From Catenaria anguillulae PL171 (lineage: Eukaryota; Blastocladiomycota; Blastocladiomycetes; Blastocladiales; Catenariaceae), in NCBI GenBank assembly GCA_002102555.1, contig MCFL01000218.1, forward strand, positions 1-39,972: DNA of 39,972 bases, read 5' to 3'. The position numbers and the translations under genes are program-made. The notes under the pieces were generated by a model. It was not told the origin of the DNA and searched no databases. It was given only the letters and a program-made list of their open reading frames with translations. Within the stretch, counting starts at the first letter, position 1. The number at the start of each line of letters is the position of its first letter. Of this stretch, positions 29,420-39,972 are shown piece by piece.

Positions 29420-32208
29420 ATGGACAACCGCTTGGCCACTCGGGAACCAGACGAGCAGCAACTTTTCGCAATGGACAGTCGTCGAACCCATACCCATACC
29501 CAGGATCCGTCCCCTCATGACCAAGATGGCCATGCAGCTGTCTCGCCCTCCCAGATTGCTCATTCTCATTCGCATGATGGTTTACGGAATGGTGGCTCTG
29601 GCTTTGGCTCTGGCTCAGCTCGAGTCCCTCGTTCCCACGAGTCGCACTCGCACTCGCACTCGCACTCCTACTCGCAGACTCAGGCGGGCGTCCGCGATGC
29701 TGACAATTGTCAATATGGTGACTGTGGCGGAGGCGGTTATTCATACTACCCATATCCTGCCACAGCCGGGTACTACGGCTACGAGTACCAGTACCAGTAT
29801 CAGCACCAGCACCAGCACCAGCATCAGTACCAATACTCGCACCAGCACCACTACCAACAACAGTACCAGCATCCCCATCCCCACCAGTATCATTACCGTC
29901 ACGGTCACCCCGACTATCATCAGGGGCAGGACCAAGGCGACCAATCCATCCACCACGTATTATACCAATCACACCATCATCGTCAATACTCTGATCATCA
30001 CCACAACGCATACAATCAACTCGACCCCCAGCAATCTGCACGCGACCACTCGTACCCTCAATTCGAAACATCCCAGGGTCGCAATCCCAACCCTGCCATC
30101 CGTCGCACCTTTGCCCTTCACTTCCACCCTCAACACACCACCAATCAAACCAACCAACACTCAATTTCCTCCACCTCCACGCGCAACCTCCGCGCTCGCC
30201 AGAAAAGTCCTCCGCCTCCACATTCTTCATCACACCGCCGCGACACTGACCGTCGATCCACTGCACGCCGCTCTCGTTCACGGTCCACGTCGCCACGGTC
30301 ACAGTCCCGTTACGACACTCGATCACGCTCACGTTCACATTCACGTTCCCGGTCCCGCCGCCAGTCTCGCTCCCGATTTCGCTCCCGATCTCGCTCCCGA
30401 TCTCGTTCCCGTTCTCGCTCGCACTCACGACACCGCCGCCACCAATCACCCGACTACCACTCCCACCGTTATCGTCAAAACCACCACCCGCGCCGACACG
30501 ATTACGATCAAGGCTACGACCACAGCTCCCGCCACCGTCCCGGCTCTCATTTCCGCTCTCGCCACGACGATTTCTCGGACCGGCACCACTCCGACCCTAT
30601 CAAGCGCAAGCGTACCGGCCGGCCGCGCGATAAGTACAAGAACCGTGGTCCCACCCTCAACCATCACGATAACGACACCGAATTGAGTCGACAGACAGAT
30701 TGCTCGTCATTTGCATTTGGTCCACCGGCCGAATATCCCGTCATTGCCTTTGACCACCAACTCGAGCTGGCCTTGCAACGTGCCATGTCTGCATTTCCCA
30801 CTGCTGCGGCCGCAACGGCAAGTGCGGCTGCGACTGCAGCTGCTGCTACAACCAAGTCAGCCCGCACCTTGCTCATCCTCGGTTCGTACTCGCATTGTCT
30901 CACCGTTTCTCGGGCGAACGCTCACCAACTGACCATAAGTTTATCTTGTTTACAGACCTCAACGGGTGTCTCATGACCCGGCTCAACCACCAAGAGTTTC
31001 AACTGGCAAGAAAATCCGGGTATCCGCTTCCCGCCAAAGTCGGGACCGTTGCCAAGAAACCCGTGTTTATGCGGCCACACGCCATTGAGTTTGTGCGCTA
31101 TGTGCAAGCCATGCCTGAGCTGGACGTTGCCGTATGGACTTCGGCCACTGCAAAGAATGCAGCAACCCTCATTGACATGGTGCTCGGATCCAAGACGTAC
31201 AGCCAGTTCAAGTTTGTATGGGGCCGTGAAAAGTGTACGCCCGTGCAGAATGAGGAGACGCCGTGGGCCACCATCAAGGTAGACTTTCAACTGCCCTCCC
31301 CCGCTCGTCTCTATGTATGCTCCTTGATTTTTCTTACTCTTCCCCCCTTTGTGGTTATCTAGGACCTGGCCGCCATTTACAAAGCGTTTCCCGACTACAC
31401 CCCCGAACGCACACTGATCGTCGACGACTCGCTGTACAAGGCGCGGCTCAATGCCGCCAACGCCCTCGTGCTGCCCTCGTTTGATCTCATCAATCCACTT
31501 GCCGCGCCCATGGCTGACACGGTGCTGCTTGACTTGGCGGCCTACTTGAGGCTGCTTGTGCGTGTCAACCCTCCGGATGTGCGAAAGTACATTCACGCCA
31601 ACCCGTTTTCGATTCTCGTCAACACACCTGCAGCGGCTGCGGCTGCGCCCACGGCGGCAGGAACGGGTGCACGTCCCGGGTCGACCTCGCCGTCTAAACG
31701 CAACCTACCTGCCAACCTGATTGCCGTGTCCAACCCACAACCCGACTTCTCGTCCCCACCAGGGTACTCGCCGCCCAAGCACGTGACGGACGCGGTGGCT
31801 GGCGACTTGACCGCATCGTTGGCGCTTGAAAAGCCCACCCCTGCGGCGGCGGCAGCGGCGACTTCAGGCATGAGCATGGATTCCGGGTCGTGGATTGATC
31901 TCTTGGCCACGGCAAAGGATGCCGTGCCGGCGCCGCAAATGGATGCGGACGATGATGATTTTTGGGAACAGGTGAGTAAAGTGTCCTTGTCGAGCGAGGC
32001 TTCGAGCGCGGCGCAAAGTGGTGCGTCGAGTCCGAGGGTGGGGAATGGCGAGCAAAGAGAGGGGGGTGGGGCAAAGGGCCCTAGCGAGGTGGAGGCCACG
32101 ATGACAAGTGCCGAGGGGCGTGCAAAGAGCGCGGGGGCGGGTGGCAAGGCGGGGAATGGAAAGGGGTCGGCGGCGGCGGTCAGAAAGTTGGATTGGAATG
32201 ATTTTTGA
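29420..32208 (+). CDS. RS/His-rich protein with FCP1-like (HAD) domain, DLNG active site
   Basis: Exons 29420-30881, 30956-31278, 31363-32208, about 876 aa. The first 470 residues are low-complexity: His/Gln/Tyr repeats (coded by 29779-29900), then an RS domain with long Ser-Arg runs (30265-30440) and a basic KRKRTGRPRDK patch, all suggesting a nuclear, splicing- or transcription-linked site. An FCP1 homology (NIF) domain follows: ARTLLILDLNGCLMTRL, VFMRPHAIEFVRYV, LDVAVWTSATAKNA and ERTLIVDDSLYKARLNAAN. In FCP1/SCP phosphatases the first motif is DxDxT; here the nucleophile Asp remains but the second Asp is Asn and Thr is Cys. A DLNG version is known in uncharacterised plant and fungal relatives; whether it dephosphorylates is open. 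The C-terminus is Ala/Ser-rich. Start could also be 29363 or 29471. The intron 1 donor is GTTCGT. Confidence 0.8.
29779..30440 (+). repeat. Coding low-complexity repeats (His/Gln/Tyr then Arg/Ser)
   Basis: CAGTAC/CAGCAC-type hexamer runs at about 29786-29900 code His/Gln/Tyr; CGCTCCCGATCT-type runs at about 30340-30425 code Arg-Ser. They also create a long open frame on the opposite strand, which is a by-product. Confidence 0.8.
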
Positions 32209-33019
32209 TATTGGTGTGGGCAAGACTGGACTATCACGAGGGACGGAGACTGGTTAGGAGACGGGGATCTCCTTGACTGCCCAGTTTTGGTTCGTTGGTT
32301 TGCAAGATCACGATTGAAAGGACCAAGGAAGGGCATATGGTTGTCATATGATGTAAAAATCCAGTTATTGGCTCACTTGTGCTTCAATTTGCCCATATCA
32401 CCTCCGTGCCCACATGCATCAGGGGATGTTGCCGCCGTGAGTGTGTGCATGAAAAATGATGGCGCCAGATGTGCACCCCAAACTAGTTTTGCACGTCTCG
32501 CGCGCGCTCATCCCACGTCAATCAATCACGGCCATTGTCAACGTTTCAGCCCACGGCCGGCAGCAATACTTGGCAGTCACATGGGCACCGCCGGCTCACG
32601 AGATGATTGTATTTATTTCTTTCAATCGTGAACGGCTACTCCATGCAACCACTATACATTACTAACACGACGCAATGCAATCGATCACATGCACACGCAT
32701 GCGTCAACAAGTATGTGCCCTGGTTGGGGATGACTGCAGCTACTGCTGGCAGCCGCGGTGAAGGCGTTTGATTATAAAATGCGATCTCTCCCGCCAGCGG
32801 CGGCAAGCTGCGGATCCAAAGGGAAACGACCTGGGCCAGGCTCCAGTCCAAGCGCCATGCATGCCAAGTGAAGCCTTCCTAGCATAAAGACTGCCTCTAC
32901 CCGTCCGACCAATCTCCCCCCCTCCCGTCCCCGTCGGTATCTCTGTCTCACACTGCTCAACTTGCCGCGTCAGGGAGGCTTGATTCTCCAAATCGCAGAC
33001 TGCAACACATCCCATCATT
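32209..33019. other. Intergenic region before the ABCA gene
   Basis: 811 bp with no recognisable gene; the open frames are short and of mixed composition. It should contain the terminator of the FCP1-like gene and the ABCA promoter. Confidence 0.45.
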
Positions 33020-36000
33020 ATGCACTCAGCAACCACCTCCCTGGCCGCTGCTGCCAGCGGTAGTGGTTCCGCCGCTCATCCGCCCACTCTCGCTTCCGCA
33101 TCGCGATGGGCCCAGTTCCGAGCCATGTTTCGGCTCCGTGTGCGAATGTTCCAGTCGGACCCGATCTCGGCGCTTCCCCTGCTTGGATTCCCGGTTCTCT
33201 TCTGCTCTGTGCTACTCTGGCTTGCCTCCAATGACGACTCGGTCTACTCCGCCAAAAAGGTCAACAACCCGTCGCCCTACCACCATTTCGTCACGTTTGC
33301 ACCTTCGTACGTTGCTGGTGGATCTGCAGACCCATGGGCCGTCAAGCAAGTCCTCACGGGTGCCAATGCGACCATCATGGACCTGCGCGCACAACGGTTT
33401 ACCCGCTTGATGCAGTACCAGCCAAAGCTCATGCCTTACTTTATGAAGCCAAACTGGCACAAGGCAAACTCCATGCCCGACTTGCAAGCCCTGTCTCGCG
33501 AGTATGCCACGTTTTACCGCGAAAAGCGTGAGGAGGTCCGTCGCGAAAACATTCCGCCGTTTGGTGGATTCATGCTGCACTCTGCACCAACACCAACCTC
33601 GCCCTCCGCGCCGCTCAACTGGTCCATTGTCCTCAATCCAAACCCAAACTTGCTCGAATGGTCGCTCAACATTCCGCAGCTCATGATGAATGCCGTCCTC
33701 AACGGCATGCAAGTCACGCTCCCACCTGGCCCCATTGACTCTGCCAACGTCCCGCCAGTCGCAACCATTGCCGAGGCCGGCGTCTTGCAAGACCCTGGAT
33801 TCAACGTTCGCCCACCTCCACCCATGCCCGAAGACAAAGATGCAGGGCCGGGATTTGTTGCCGCCGCGCTTCAAGGTGCCAGCGGCCCGCCCGGCCCGTC
33901 CAACGGCAAGGAGGCCGTAATTCCCACTGGACCAGGCGACTTTGGTCCCGTTCCCTTGACGGACGACGAGCTCAAGCGATTGGACGAGCTGGTCAAGTCA
34001 TTCAATGCGTCGTCGTACGCACGCACTGCTCGGCAGCTTGTGGAGCGACATCAGCGGGATTCGCAGGGTGCAGAGCTTGTAGCGCCGCCGTGGTCGATTC
34101 AAGTCAATGGGACATTGATTCCGTATCGCGTGCATCCGTCCGAGGCAGTCAATTTCTTGTCCGTGTTTGCGCCGCCGTTGCTCGTCATGGCAATGTACGT
34201 TCCCCGACCATCATCCTACCTGTGCTCATCTAATTATGTCCTTATCGCTTCACTTGTGATTCATCCACAGCTTCTTCCTGCTCATGGCCGCGACGCGCAA
34301 CATGACGGCCGAGCGCGTTGAAGGCCAGTTTGCTTACTTTGTCACCAACGGCTTGTCGCCGTCCATCTTTTACCTGTCGACCATTGCCGTGTACCTGGCC
34401 ATGATTTGCATTGGGCTTGCCATGATTGCCTTCTTCTTTCTGGGCGCAAAGTACATGAGTGTCGGGTACACGGTCATTCTCCTGTTTGGATTCACAGTTG
34501 TTGTGTTGCTGCAATCGGCCACCTTGTCGTTTGCATTTGATGACAAGCAACTGGTCCCCTCGGTCTTGTTCCTGTTGATCATTGCTGGATCCGTTGGACC
34601 GCAGATTATGACCCATTTGCTCAAGATTCCCTCGGTACGTTGTGTTTCGATTTCGTTTACATCGCTATGTGTGCACAGACTGACACCCATCACTATCCTG
34701 TCCTTGACAGCTTCCTCAAACGACCACGACCATCCTGTACATCCTACTGCCATCGTTTGCCCTCAACAAGTGCTTCCTGGAAATGGTGCTTGCCAATACC
34801 GACATGACATCATACAGGCCGTTTGCCCCTAACTCGGGCAGTGTCTACTCGCTCACGCTGTGCATTCTCGCCAGCCACGCGCTCGTGTTTTTCGCGTCCA
34901 CATTGCTGCTCGCGCAATCCGCGTCGCGCGACCCGCTTGGCGGCTCGGTGGGCGGCTCGTGGGTACCATCGTGGCTCTCATTGGGCGGTACCCGTGGCGA
35001 GTCAAAGAACGGCGATGATGAGGACGATGACGACGACGAGGAAGCCATGAAGGCGACGGGTGTGCCGAGGGATCCGCACTTGGCGGCCGAAAAGGAACGC
35101 ATTCGGTCGGGTGCACATGCCGACGACGATGTGGTGCGCATTGAAGGGCTGAGCATGACGTTCCCTGGCACAGCAAGGACAGGACCGCACAAGGTGTTGG
35201 ATGATTTGTGGTTCAGTGTCAAGAAGAACGAGTGCTTTGCGTTCCTGGGTCCCAATGGAGCGGGCAAGGTTGGCCGGTTCTTTTTTTTTTCAGTTTCATG
35301 CGGCTTGTCGCCCAGTTTCACTGATGCATCCCACCTCGTTCGTGTGTGTACACAGTCAACCACAATCAATATTCTCACGGGCCAACTCAAGGCCACCCAA
35401 GGCACCGCCACCGTGTGCGGCAAGCAACCCAGCGATCCAGGCGTCAAACGTTTGTTTGGCCTGTGCCCACAATACGACCACGTTTACAAGGAGCTCACTG
35501 TCCGCGATCATTTGGTTGCGTTTGCCGCCATCAAGGGCGTGCCTGCCCAGGAGGTGGACGCGGCCGTCGACCAGGCAATTGCAGACGCCATGCTCGAGGA
35601 CTTTAGGTATCGCAAGGTCAAGGAGCTTTCGGGAGGCACGAGGCGCAGGTTGACCATTGCCATTGCATGCTTGGGTCGCCCCGCTGTGGTGATTTTGGAT
35701 GGTGCGCCTTTCTTCCCTTTTTCGTGTTCGTTGTTGGAATACTGGACCGCGGAACTAACAATGTGTTTCCAGAACCAACCACGGGCGTCGACATTGCCAC
35801 ACGCCGCACCATCTGGTCCATGGTCCAACGCCTGAACAAGCACATGTCTGTGCTGCTCGTGACCCATGACATGGACGAGGCCGAGCGGCTCTCGCAACGC
35901 GCAGGTATCATGATCAACGGGTCGCTCGTGTGCCTCGGGTCGGCATCGCGCCTCAAGTCGCTGTTTGGCTCGGCCTACATGCTCAAGATGCAATTTGCGT

Positions 36001-36365
36001 ACGCAACACCCACCCAAGTGATTGATCAGTCGCTTGCCGAGATTCAGGCAAAGGTCGCGACGCAAGCCGGCCACGTGCTTGTACCAAGGTTGCGCGTCGT
36101 TCATCGTGGCGAGTCGAGTATCGAGGTGGCCATGGACATGATTGAGAATACCAAGGGTGCTGCTGGTGGGGAGATTGATGACGAGCAATGGCTGGTTGCG
36201 CAAACGGCGTTTTTGGGCGAAATGCTCGGGTTTGTCACCGACAGGCGTGAGCGATGGGCAGTCACGGATTATTCGTTGGCCGAGTTGACGCTCACAGAGT
36301 TGTTTGTGCGGCTCGCTCAGCATCATCGGACGTATCAGGACGAGGAGGCGGCAAAGCATTCATGA
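33020..36365 (+). CDS. ABCA-type half ABC transporter
   Basis: Exons 33020-34194, 34271-34634, 34711-35268, 35356-35701, 35773-36365, 1011 aa with all phases consistent. One N-terminal helix (SALPLLGFPVLFCSVLLWLA) is followed by a large extracytosolic domain of about 300 aa and then about six helices, the layout of subfamily A. One nucleotide-binding domain follows with every motif: Walker A GPNGAGKST (split by an intron), Q-loop CPQYDH, signature LSGGTRRRL, Walker B VVILDEPTTGVD, H-loop VTHDMDEAE. A polar/acidic linker (DDEDDDDDEE) lies before it. Having one TM domain and one NBD, it must dimerise. ABCA proteins move lipids across membranes; the substrate here is unknown. Subfamily A is missing from yeasts but found in early fungi, protists, plants and animals, which bears on the host lineage. 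Confidence 0.9.
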
Positions 36366-37381
36366 ATTCCGTGAACGGGGAGGATTGTGTATTGCTGAAT
36401 CGGTTCAATTTTGAGATAGATAGATGCTTTGAAGTAGGGGCCGCGCAACAGCAACTTCATTTCACGTTGCGTCAAGGATCCTTGAGCACAATGATGTCTA
36501 TTGGAGTACTCGGCTTCCAACTCTTTCCCTTTCATCTCAATCACCTCCGATTCGCTTGACGTAGTAGCCCGCGATAACATTACGTCGAGGCTCGCCCAAC
36601 TCGACTGATTTAGTTGCCGATGGACCTTGGAACGCAAAGCACATCCTCATGTCCAGTGAGACCCTGAACTCCGTTTGTGCACGGTCACGGCGTACCTATC
36701 AGAGCACCTGATGGCCGCCTAAACTGGCAGCTCTCGCAATTTAATTGTTGTGAAGTTGGCACTTTTCAAGCAGAGCATGACGTATTTCGGCCAGCTCGTT
36801 GGCAGATTGGAATCCAGGTCCTTTCCATACTTTGGGAATTGCTGCTGGGAATATGTTGGCAGGGGGAGCAGACGGCATGACAATGTCTTGGCATCCGAGT
36901 GTCATCGGCAAAGGCATGATGACAGACCGTCATGAGTTTTCCATCGGCCACCTTGAGATCGATGTAAGAGTTGTCTGTCGTGCTAACCCGCGCGAGACAG
37001 GCATCAGCGCCAAGTTTGACAGTTTGACGATTGTGTTGCATCTCAGCTGCCGTTACTCGGACTCTGTGAGCTCTGGAACCGACCCGGTCACCCCCCCCCA
37101 TGCGGCTGGGAGGAGGTACACCTGGGTTGCTTATCCAGAGGATTTCGTCGCGCCCACGATGGTGGATGACTGACTCGTCAGCTTACGTGTTCATCGTGAG
37201 ACAAATCTGGGATCCGAGTGGTCTATGTTATTTACTTGTCGCTCTTGATACCACAATGGACCTTGACGGCTGCGGTTATTGGCCAAAGCGTGCAAACATC
37301 ATGGTTAACTTCCACGACGGCTCCAAGCCGAACGCTTGCTGTCACTCTGATGGTATTTTGACCATACAGTACGAACACACA
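36366..37381. other. Intergenic region, convergent ABCA / SFM1
   Basis: About 1.0 kb between two stop codons. Open frames are short and none shows a recognisable protein; a small gene at 36799-37173 (+, 124 codons) cannot be excluded but has no supporting feature. Confidence 0.45.
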
Positions 37382-38121
37382 TCAGTTCATGTTCAAGTTG
37401 AACAGGTCTTCCTCGTTATCCCGCTTGAGCTTTTCAAACATGCCTGGCGCCATCATGGGCTCGAGCTTGCCCGTCTTTGCGTTGCGCTTGCCAATGTATC
37501 GGTAGGGGAGCTCAACCGATTCGTGCTTTGAAAACTTGATTTCGGGCAAGTCGCAAAACTCGATCGTGTCGAGCGGCTGCTTCTTTTCGAGAATCAGGTG
37601 TGTTGTGATGACGGCGGTATCTACACAACATCTCAGTTGGTGTCAGTATCAGCGGCTAGCTAGTGAATACTCATCAGAAAATCGGGAAAAGTGGCATATG
37701 TACCCGTGGTCATTTGAATAGGGCCCAACCGCCGACTGGGAAACCCGAGCTTTCGCAAAATCGACGTGCGATCCGCACTCTCATACCCGTCGCCCAAAAT
37801 GCCACCAAACAACATGTAATCAAACTTGTCTGCGTCCTCTGGACTCAACTCCTGCGTGGCTTCCATGTCGAGCAAGCAAATGCGGTCAAAGGGGATGCCG
37901 AGCTCGGTCACGTCCTTTGACGTGGGCAAGCATCCGCGGAGACGTTCGAGGTGCGGATGCTTGCCGGCGTCAGCCGTCAAGGAGGCAACAATGGGCGCGT
38001 GCATGTTGGTGAAGATGAGGTTGGCCGGGTCGGCGCGGCCAACGTGGTCGAGCATGTGCGAGTACTCGAGCCGGCACCATTCGTGCAGGTCCTCTTCGAG
38101 GTGTTCGACAATGTACTTCAT
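37382..38121 (-). CDS. SFM1: SPOUT-family protein arginine methyltransferase Sfm1
   Basis: Exons 37704-38121 and 37382-37620, giving 218 aa (yeast Sfm1 has 213). The start MKYIVEHLEEDLHEWCRLEY, the core ICLLDMEATQELSPEDADKF, YMLFGGILGDGYES, the LRKLGFPSRRLGPIQMTTDT loop and the tail VELPYRYIGKRNAKTGKLEP match the family. Sfm1 is a knotted SPOUT methyltransferase that uses S-adenosylmethionine to monomethylate an Arg in ribosomal protein S3. The GILGD and LGPIQMT segments are the expected cofactor-knot region. The 83-nt intron (donor GTACAT, acceptor TGTGTAG) joins G|AT to make Asp in QMTTDT, which confirms the splice. It shares a 349-bp divergent promoter region with NAA25. Confidence 0.93.
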
Positions 38122-38470
38122 GGCTGCGGCAGTGGATTGTTGTATGTTGGTGGATACAGTACTGTGTTTGGCATTGAAATGGACTTGGAGTCCGTTGGAA
38201 TTGGAATCGCTTTGGTGGGTTGACTGACGGAGAGTGCCTTCGTGCGTGCGTCCACGGGTGTTCCATCACGTGATCCATCACCACAGCGCAAAGTCAACAA
38301 CGACGTTCGGCCTTTGCGTTGGAGGCATGATGATCAGTCAATATGGAGCACGCTATGAATGAATGACTGCACGGCACCACCCCATGCATATTGCACTGCC
38401 ACTGGCCCAATCAAAGACAACCACCACATCCACGACGCCTCGTGATCTACCAATCCGACCCCGACTCGAC
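38122..38470. promoter_or_regulatory. Divergent promoter region SFM1 / NAA25
   Basis: 349 bp between two start codons facing apart. No specific site recognised. Confidence 0.45.
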
Positions 38471-39972
38471 ATGCCGCCGCGTCGCAAACCGCCTGCATCT
38501 GCCCCGCCCGCGGCCATTCGCGCGGCCGTAGGCGCCGCCGCAAAGGAAAAGGAGAAGTCCCTGCCCATCAAGGAGTGTCCCGACTGGCAGCTGCGTCCCG
38601 TCTACGGTAGGTGTCCTACCTGTTGTCGGTTGGTTGTGATCGTAAGCTCATGTTTTCCACCTTGGTTCTGTGCGTGTGAGTAGACCTCGTTGACAAGTGG
38701 GAAAGCAAGGCCGCATTGAATGTCATTGCCAAGCTCATGAAAAAGTATCCGCGGTCCCAAATGTTGCGCGTACGTGCATTCGTGGAATGGTACTTATCGC
38801 CATGAGGGGTAATCTGACAATAGGCTTTACATGATTGCAGGCGCTCGGTGCCGTCTGCCACCGCGTCTGAGCGATGCCGACACCGCCTACGCTGTTGCCC
38901 GCGAGGTCGTCGATGAACACCCGCAAGATGTGGTTGTTTGCAAGCACTCATGTTACGCTGCGCCCGCTTGGTAAAGGTCCGTGTCTTTCTCGACGTTGCC
39001 GCTCAATGTACACATGGCACAAGTCCTGCGCGCATTCTCTGACACCATTCCGGGCCTGTCTTTTTGAATCAACACAGTCCACGACATTTCGCCATGTACA
39101 AGGGGGCCTACACGTCCAACCCGACGACGAACAACTCGCCAACCAGCTGTTCATGGCCTACATTCGCGCGCTGGATTTCGCCGCGCACAAGCCTTTGTTG
39201 TGAAATGCAAGCAAAAATTCGGCGGTCGAGCTTCAAGTACGCCCACTGGCACCCCTGCTCACGTACATGCAAGCACAGGCCACACACGATGCGCAAGAGC
39301 GTCAGTTGTTGCGGACGTGGCGGTGCGGCAGCTCGGTGGCTTGGCCGACAAGGGCGGCATTCAGACGTATGAGCATCTCGTCATGTATTTGGACGTGCTC
39401 AAGGCTGCAAAGGTGGCGAGCCGAGGATGCGCGTGGATGCAATTAATAGCATTTGGAGCGGATTCCGCATATCAAGGAGAGAGGTGGAGGTTGTTGTTGG
39501 AGCATTTGGATGTCAAGCAAGAGGAGGCGAATGGAGAGGAGGCCATGAGCAAGGACGATATTGAGCTGGCCGTCGAGGTGGTAAGCGAGGTGTTGGAAGC
39601 AAAGTACGTCACTTTCGCTGCGTCAGCCTACGCTAGTGCATCAGCTGACCACACGATGATTATTGGTGGATAGCCCCGACGACTGGTTCGCCTGGTGCAA
39701 GTTCTCACGCGGCCGCATCCCTTTCCATGAACTCCACACAAATCGCCGACTTTATCGCACGCATGCAAGTGATTGCGGGGCGACCGTGATCGCGGCGCAT
39801 ACCTTGCGCCGCTCGAGCTCGCACATCGCAACGAATCCAGCGACCCGGATGCTTTTCTCACATTTTGGTCAAAGTTTGGCCACAAGCCCTGTTTTACGCT
39901 GATGTGGAACCTTACTTGTCTCGCGTACAAAGGAGCTCGTGGAGCACCAGGTCGAACACGAGGTGCAGGCGA
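38471..39972 (+). CDS. NAA25: NatB auxiliary subunit Naa25/Mdm20, 5' part, frame disturbed
   Basis: Runs off the right edge. Exons 38471-38606 and 38684-38769 read cleanly (DWQLRPVYDLVDKWESKAAL, then AKLMKKYPRSQMLR), followed by more from 38841. Later parts match the family only when read in successive frames: LPPRLSDADTAYAVAREVVD, ANQLFMAYIRALDF, KYAHWH, KGGIQTYEHLVMYLDVLKAA, and near the edge a stretch with AYLAPLELAHRNESSDPD and WSKFGHKPCF. Naa25 is the TPR-type ribosome anchor of the NatB N-terminal acetyltransferase, partner of Naa20, in the cytosol. At least five one-base frame changes occur in about 1.1 kb, several near short homopolymers (for example at TGTTTTACG, about 39890). Either the sequence is error-rich here or the gene is a young pseudogene. 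Further introns are likely (for example 38977-39077). Confidence 0.75.

Noticed and set aside
29274-30449. Long open frame (391 codons) antisense to the FCP1-like gene
   Set aside because: It mirrors the His/Gln and Arg/Ser codon repeats of the sense gene and has only Gly/Asn/Glu-type low complexity; no independent signal.
36799-37173. 124-codon plus-strand frame downstream of the ABCA gene
   Set aside because: No recognisable protein feature and no evidence of a promoter; left as part of the intergenic region.
1-39972. CRISPR array, rRNA genes or prokaryotic operons
   Set aside because: Repeats are tandem or inverted, not spaced arrays; no rRNA sequence was recognised; genes carry spliceosomal introns.

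Overview
The window reads as nuclear DNA of a fungus, most likely an early-diverging (zoosporic, chytrid- or blastocladiomycete-like) one. The genes are intron-rich, with short GT-AG introns of about 50-100 nt and branch-like CTAAC/CTGAC boxes. Several tRNA genes are clustered. Among recognisable proteins are SNU13, PWP1, VPS55, SFM1, the NatB subunit NAA25, a fused pseudouridine-catabolic enzyme, and an ABCA-type transporter, a class missing from yeasts. The lineage is an inference; nothing here fixes the species.

Left part (1-17.2 kb) is a rearranged accessory region. Two near-perfect inverted-repeat pairs are nested: 1-216 with 16987-17202 (a tRNA-Cys gene plus flank) and 8244-9270 with 14901-15927 (1027 bp). 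Read together they look like one recent inverted duplication. In its right arm, 1059 bp separate the two repeats and hold most of tRNA-Arg, tRNA-Ala and a tRNA relic. In the left arm that interval is replaced by about 8.0 kb (217-8243). The 8 kb segment carries one large, 12-exon gene for a Crypton/Ndc10-like tyrosine recombinase with a complete R..HxxR..Y set and a C-terminal GCR1_C-like domain. A GTTC tetranucleotide lies at both junctions, and inverted TGTCAAC-containing 12-mers lie near both ends. The segment is best read as a Crypton DNA transposon. Between the big arms (9271-14900) two unrecognised genes converge; each begins in an identical copy of the arm, so they share promoter DNA and the first codons.

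Middle (15.9-17.8 kb): a tRNA cluster (Arg-ACG, Ala-CGC, a class II relic without anticodon arm, Cys-GCA, Gln-TTG, Leu-CAA). Nearly all have a nearby T-run terminator.

Right part (18.3-40 kb) is ordinary gene-dense DNA: PsuG-PsuK fusion (-), SNU13 (-), a seven-helix membrane protein (+), a small secreted protein (-), a mitochondrial-type TPR protein (+), PWP1 (+), VPS55 (-), an RS/His-rich FCP1-like protein (+), an ABCA half-transporter (+), SFM1 (-) and the start of NAA25 (+). The genes serve RNA processing, ribosome biogenesis and modification, N-terminal acetylation, nucleoside salvage and endosomal traffic; they are housekeeping neighbours and not a pathway cluster. Several conserved genes (PsuK part, PWP1, NAA25) show single-base frame changes, which points to indel errors in the sequence or to decay.
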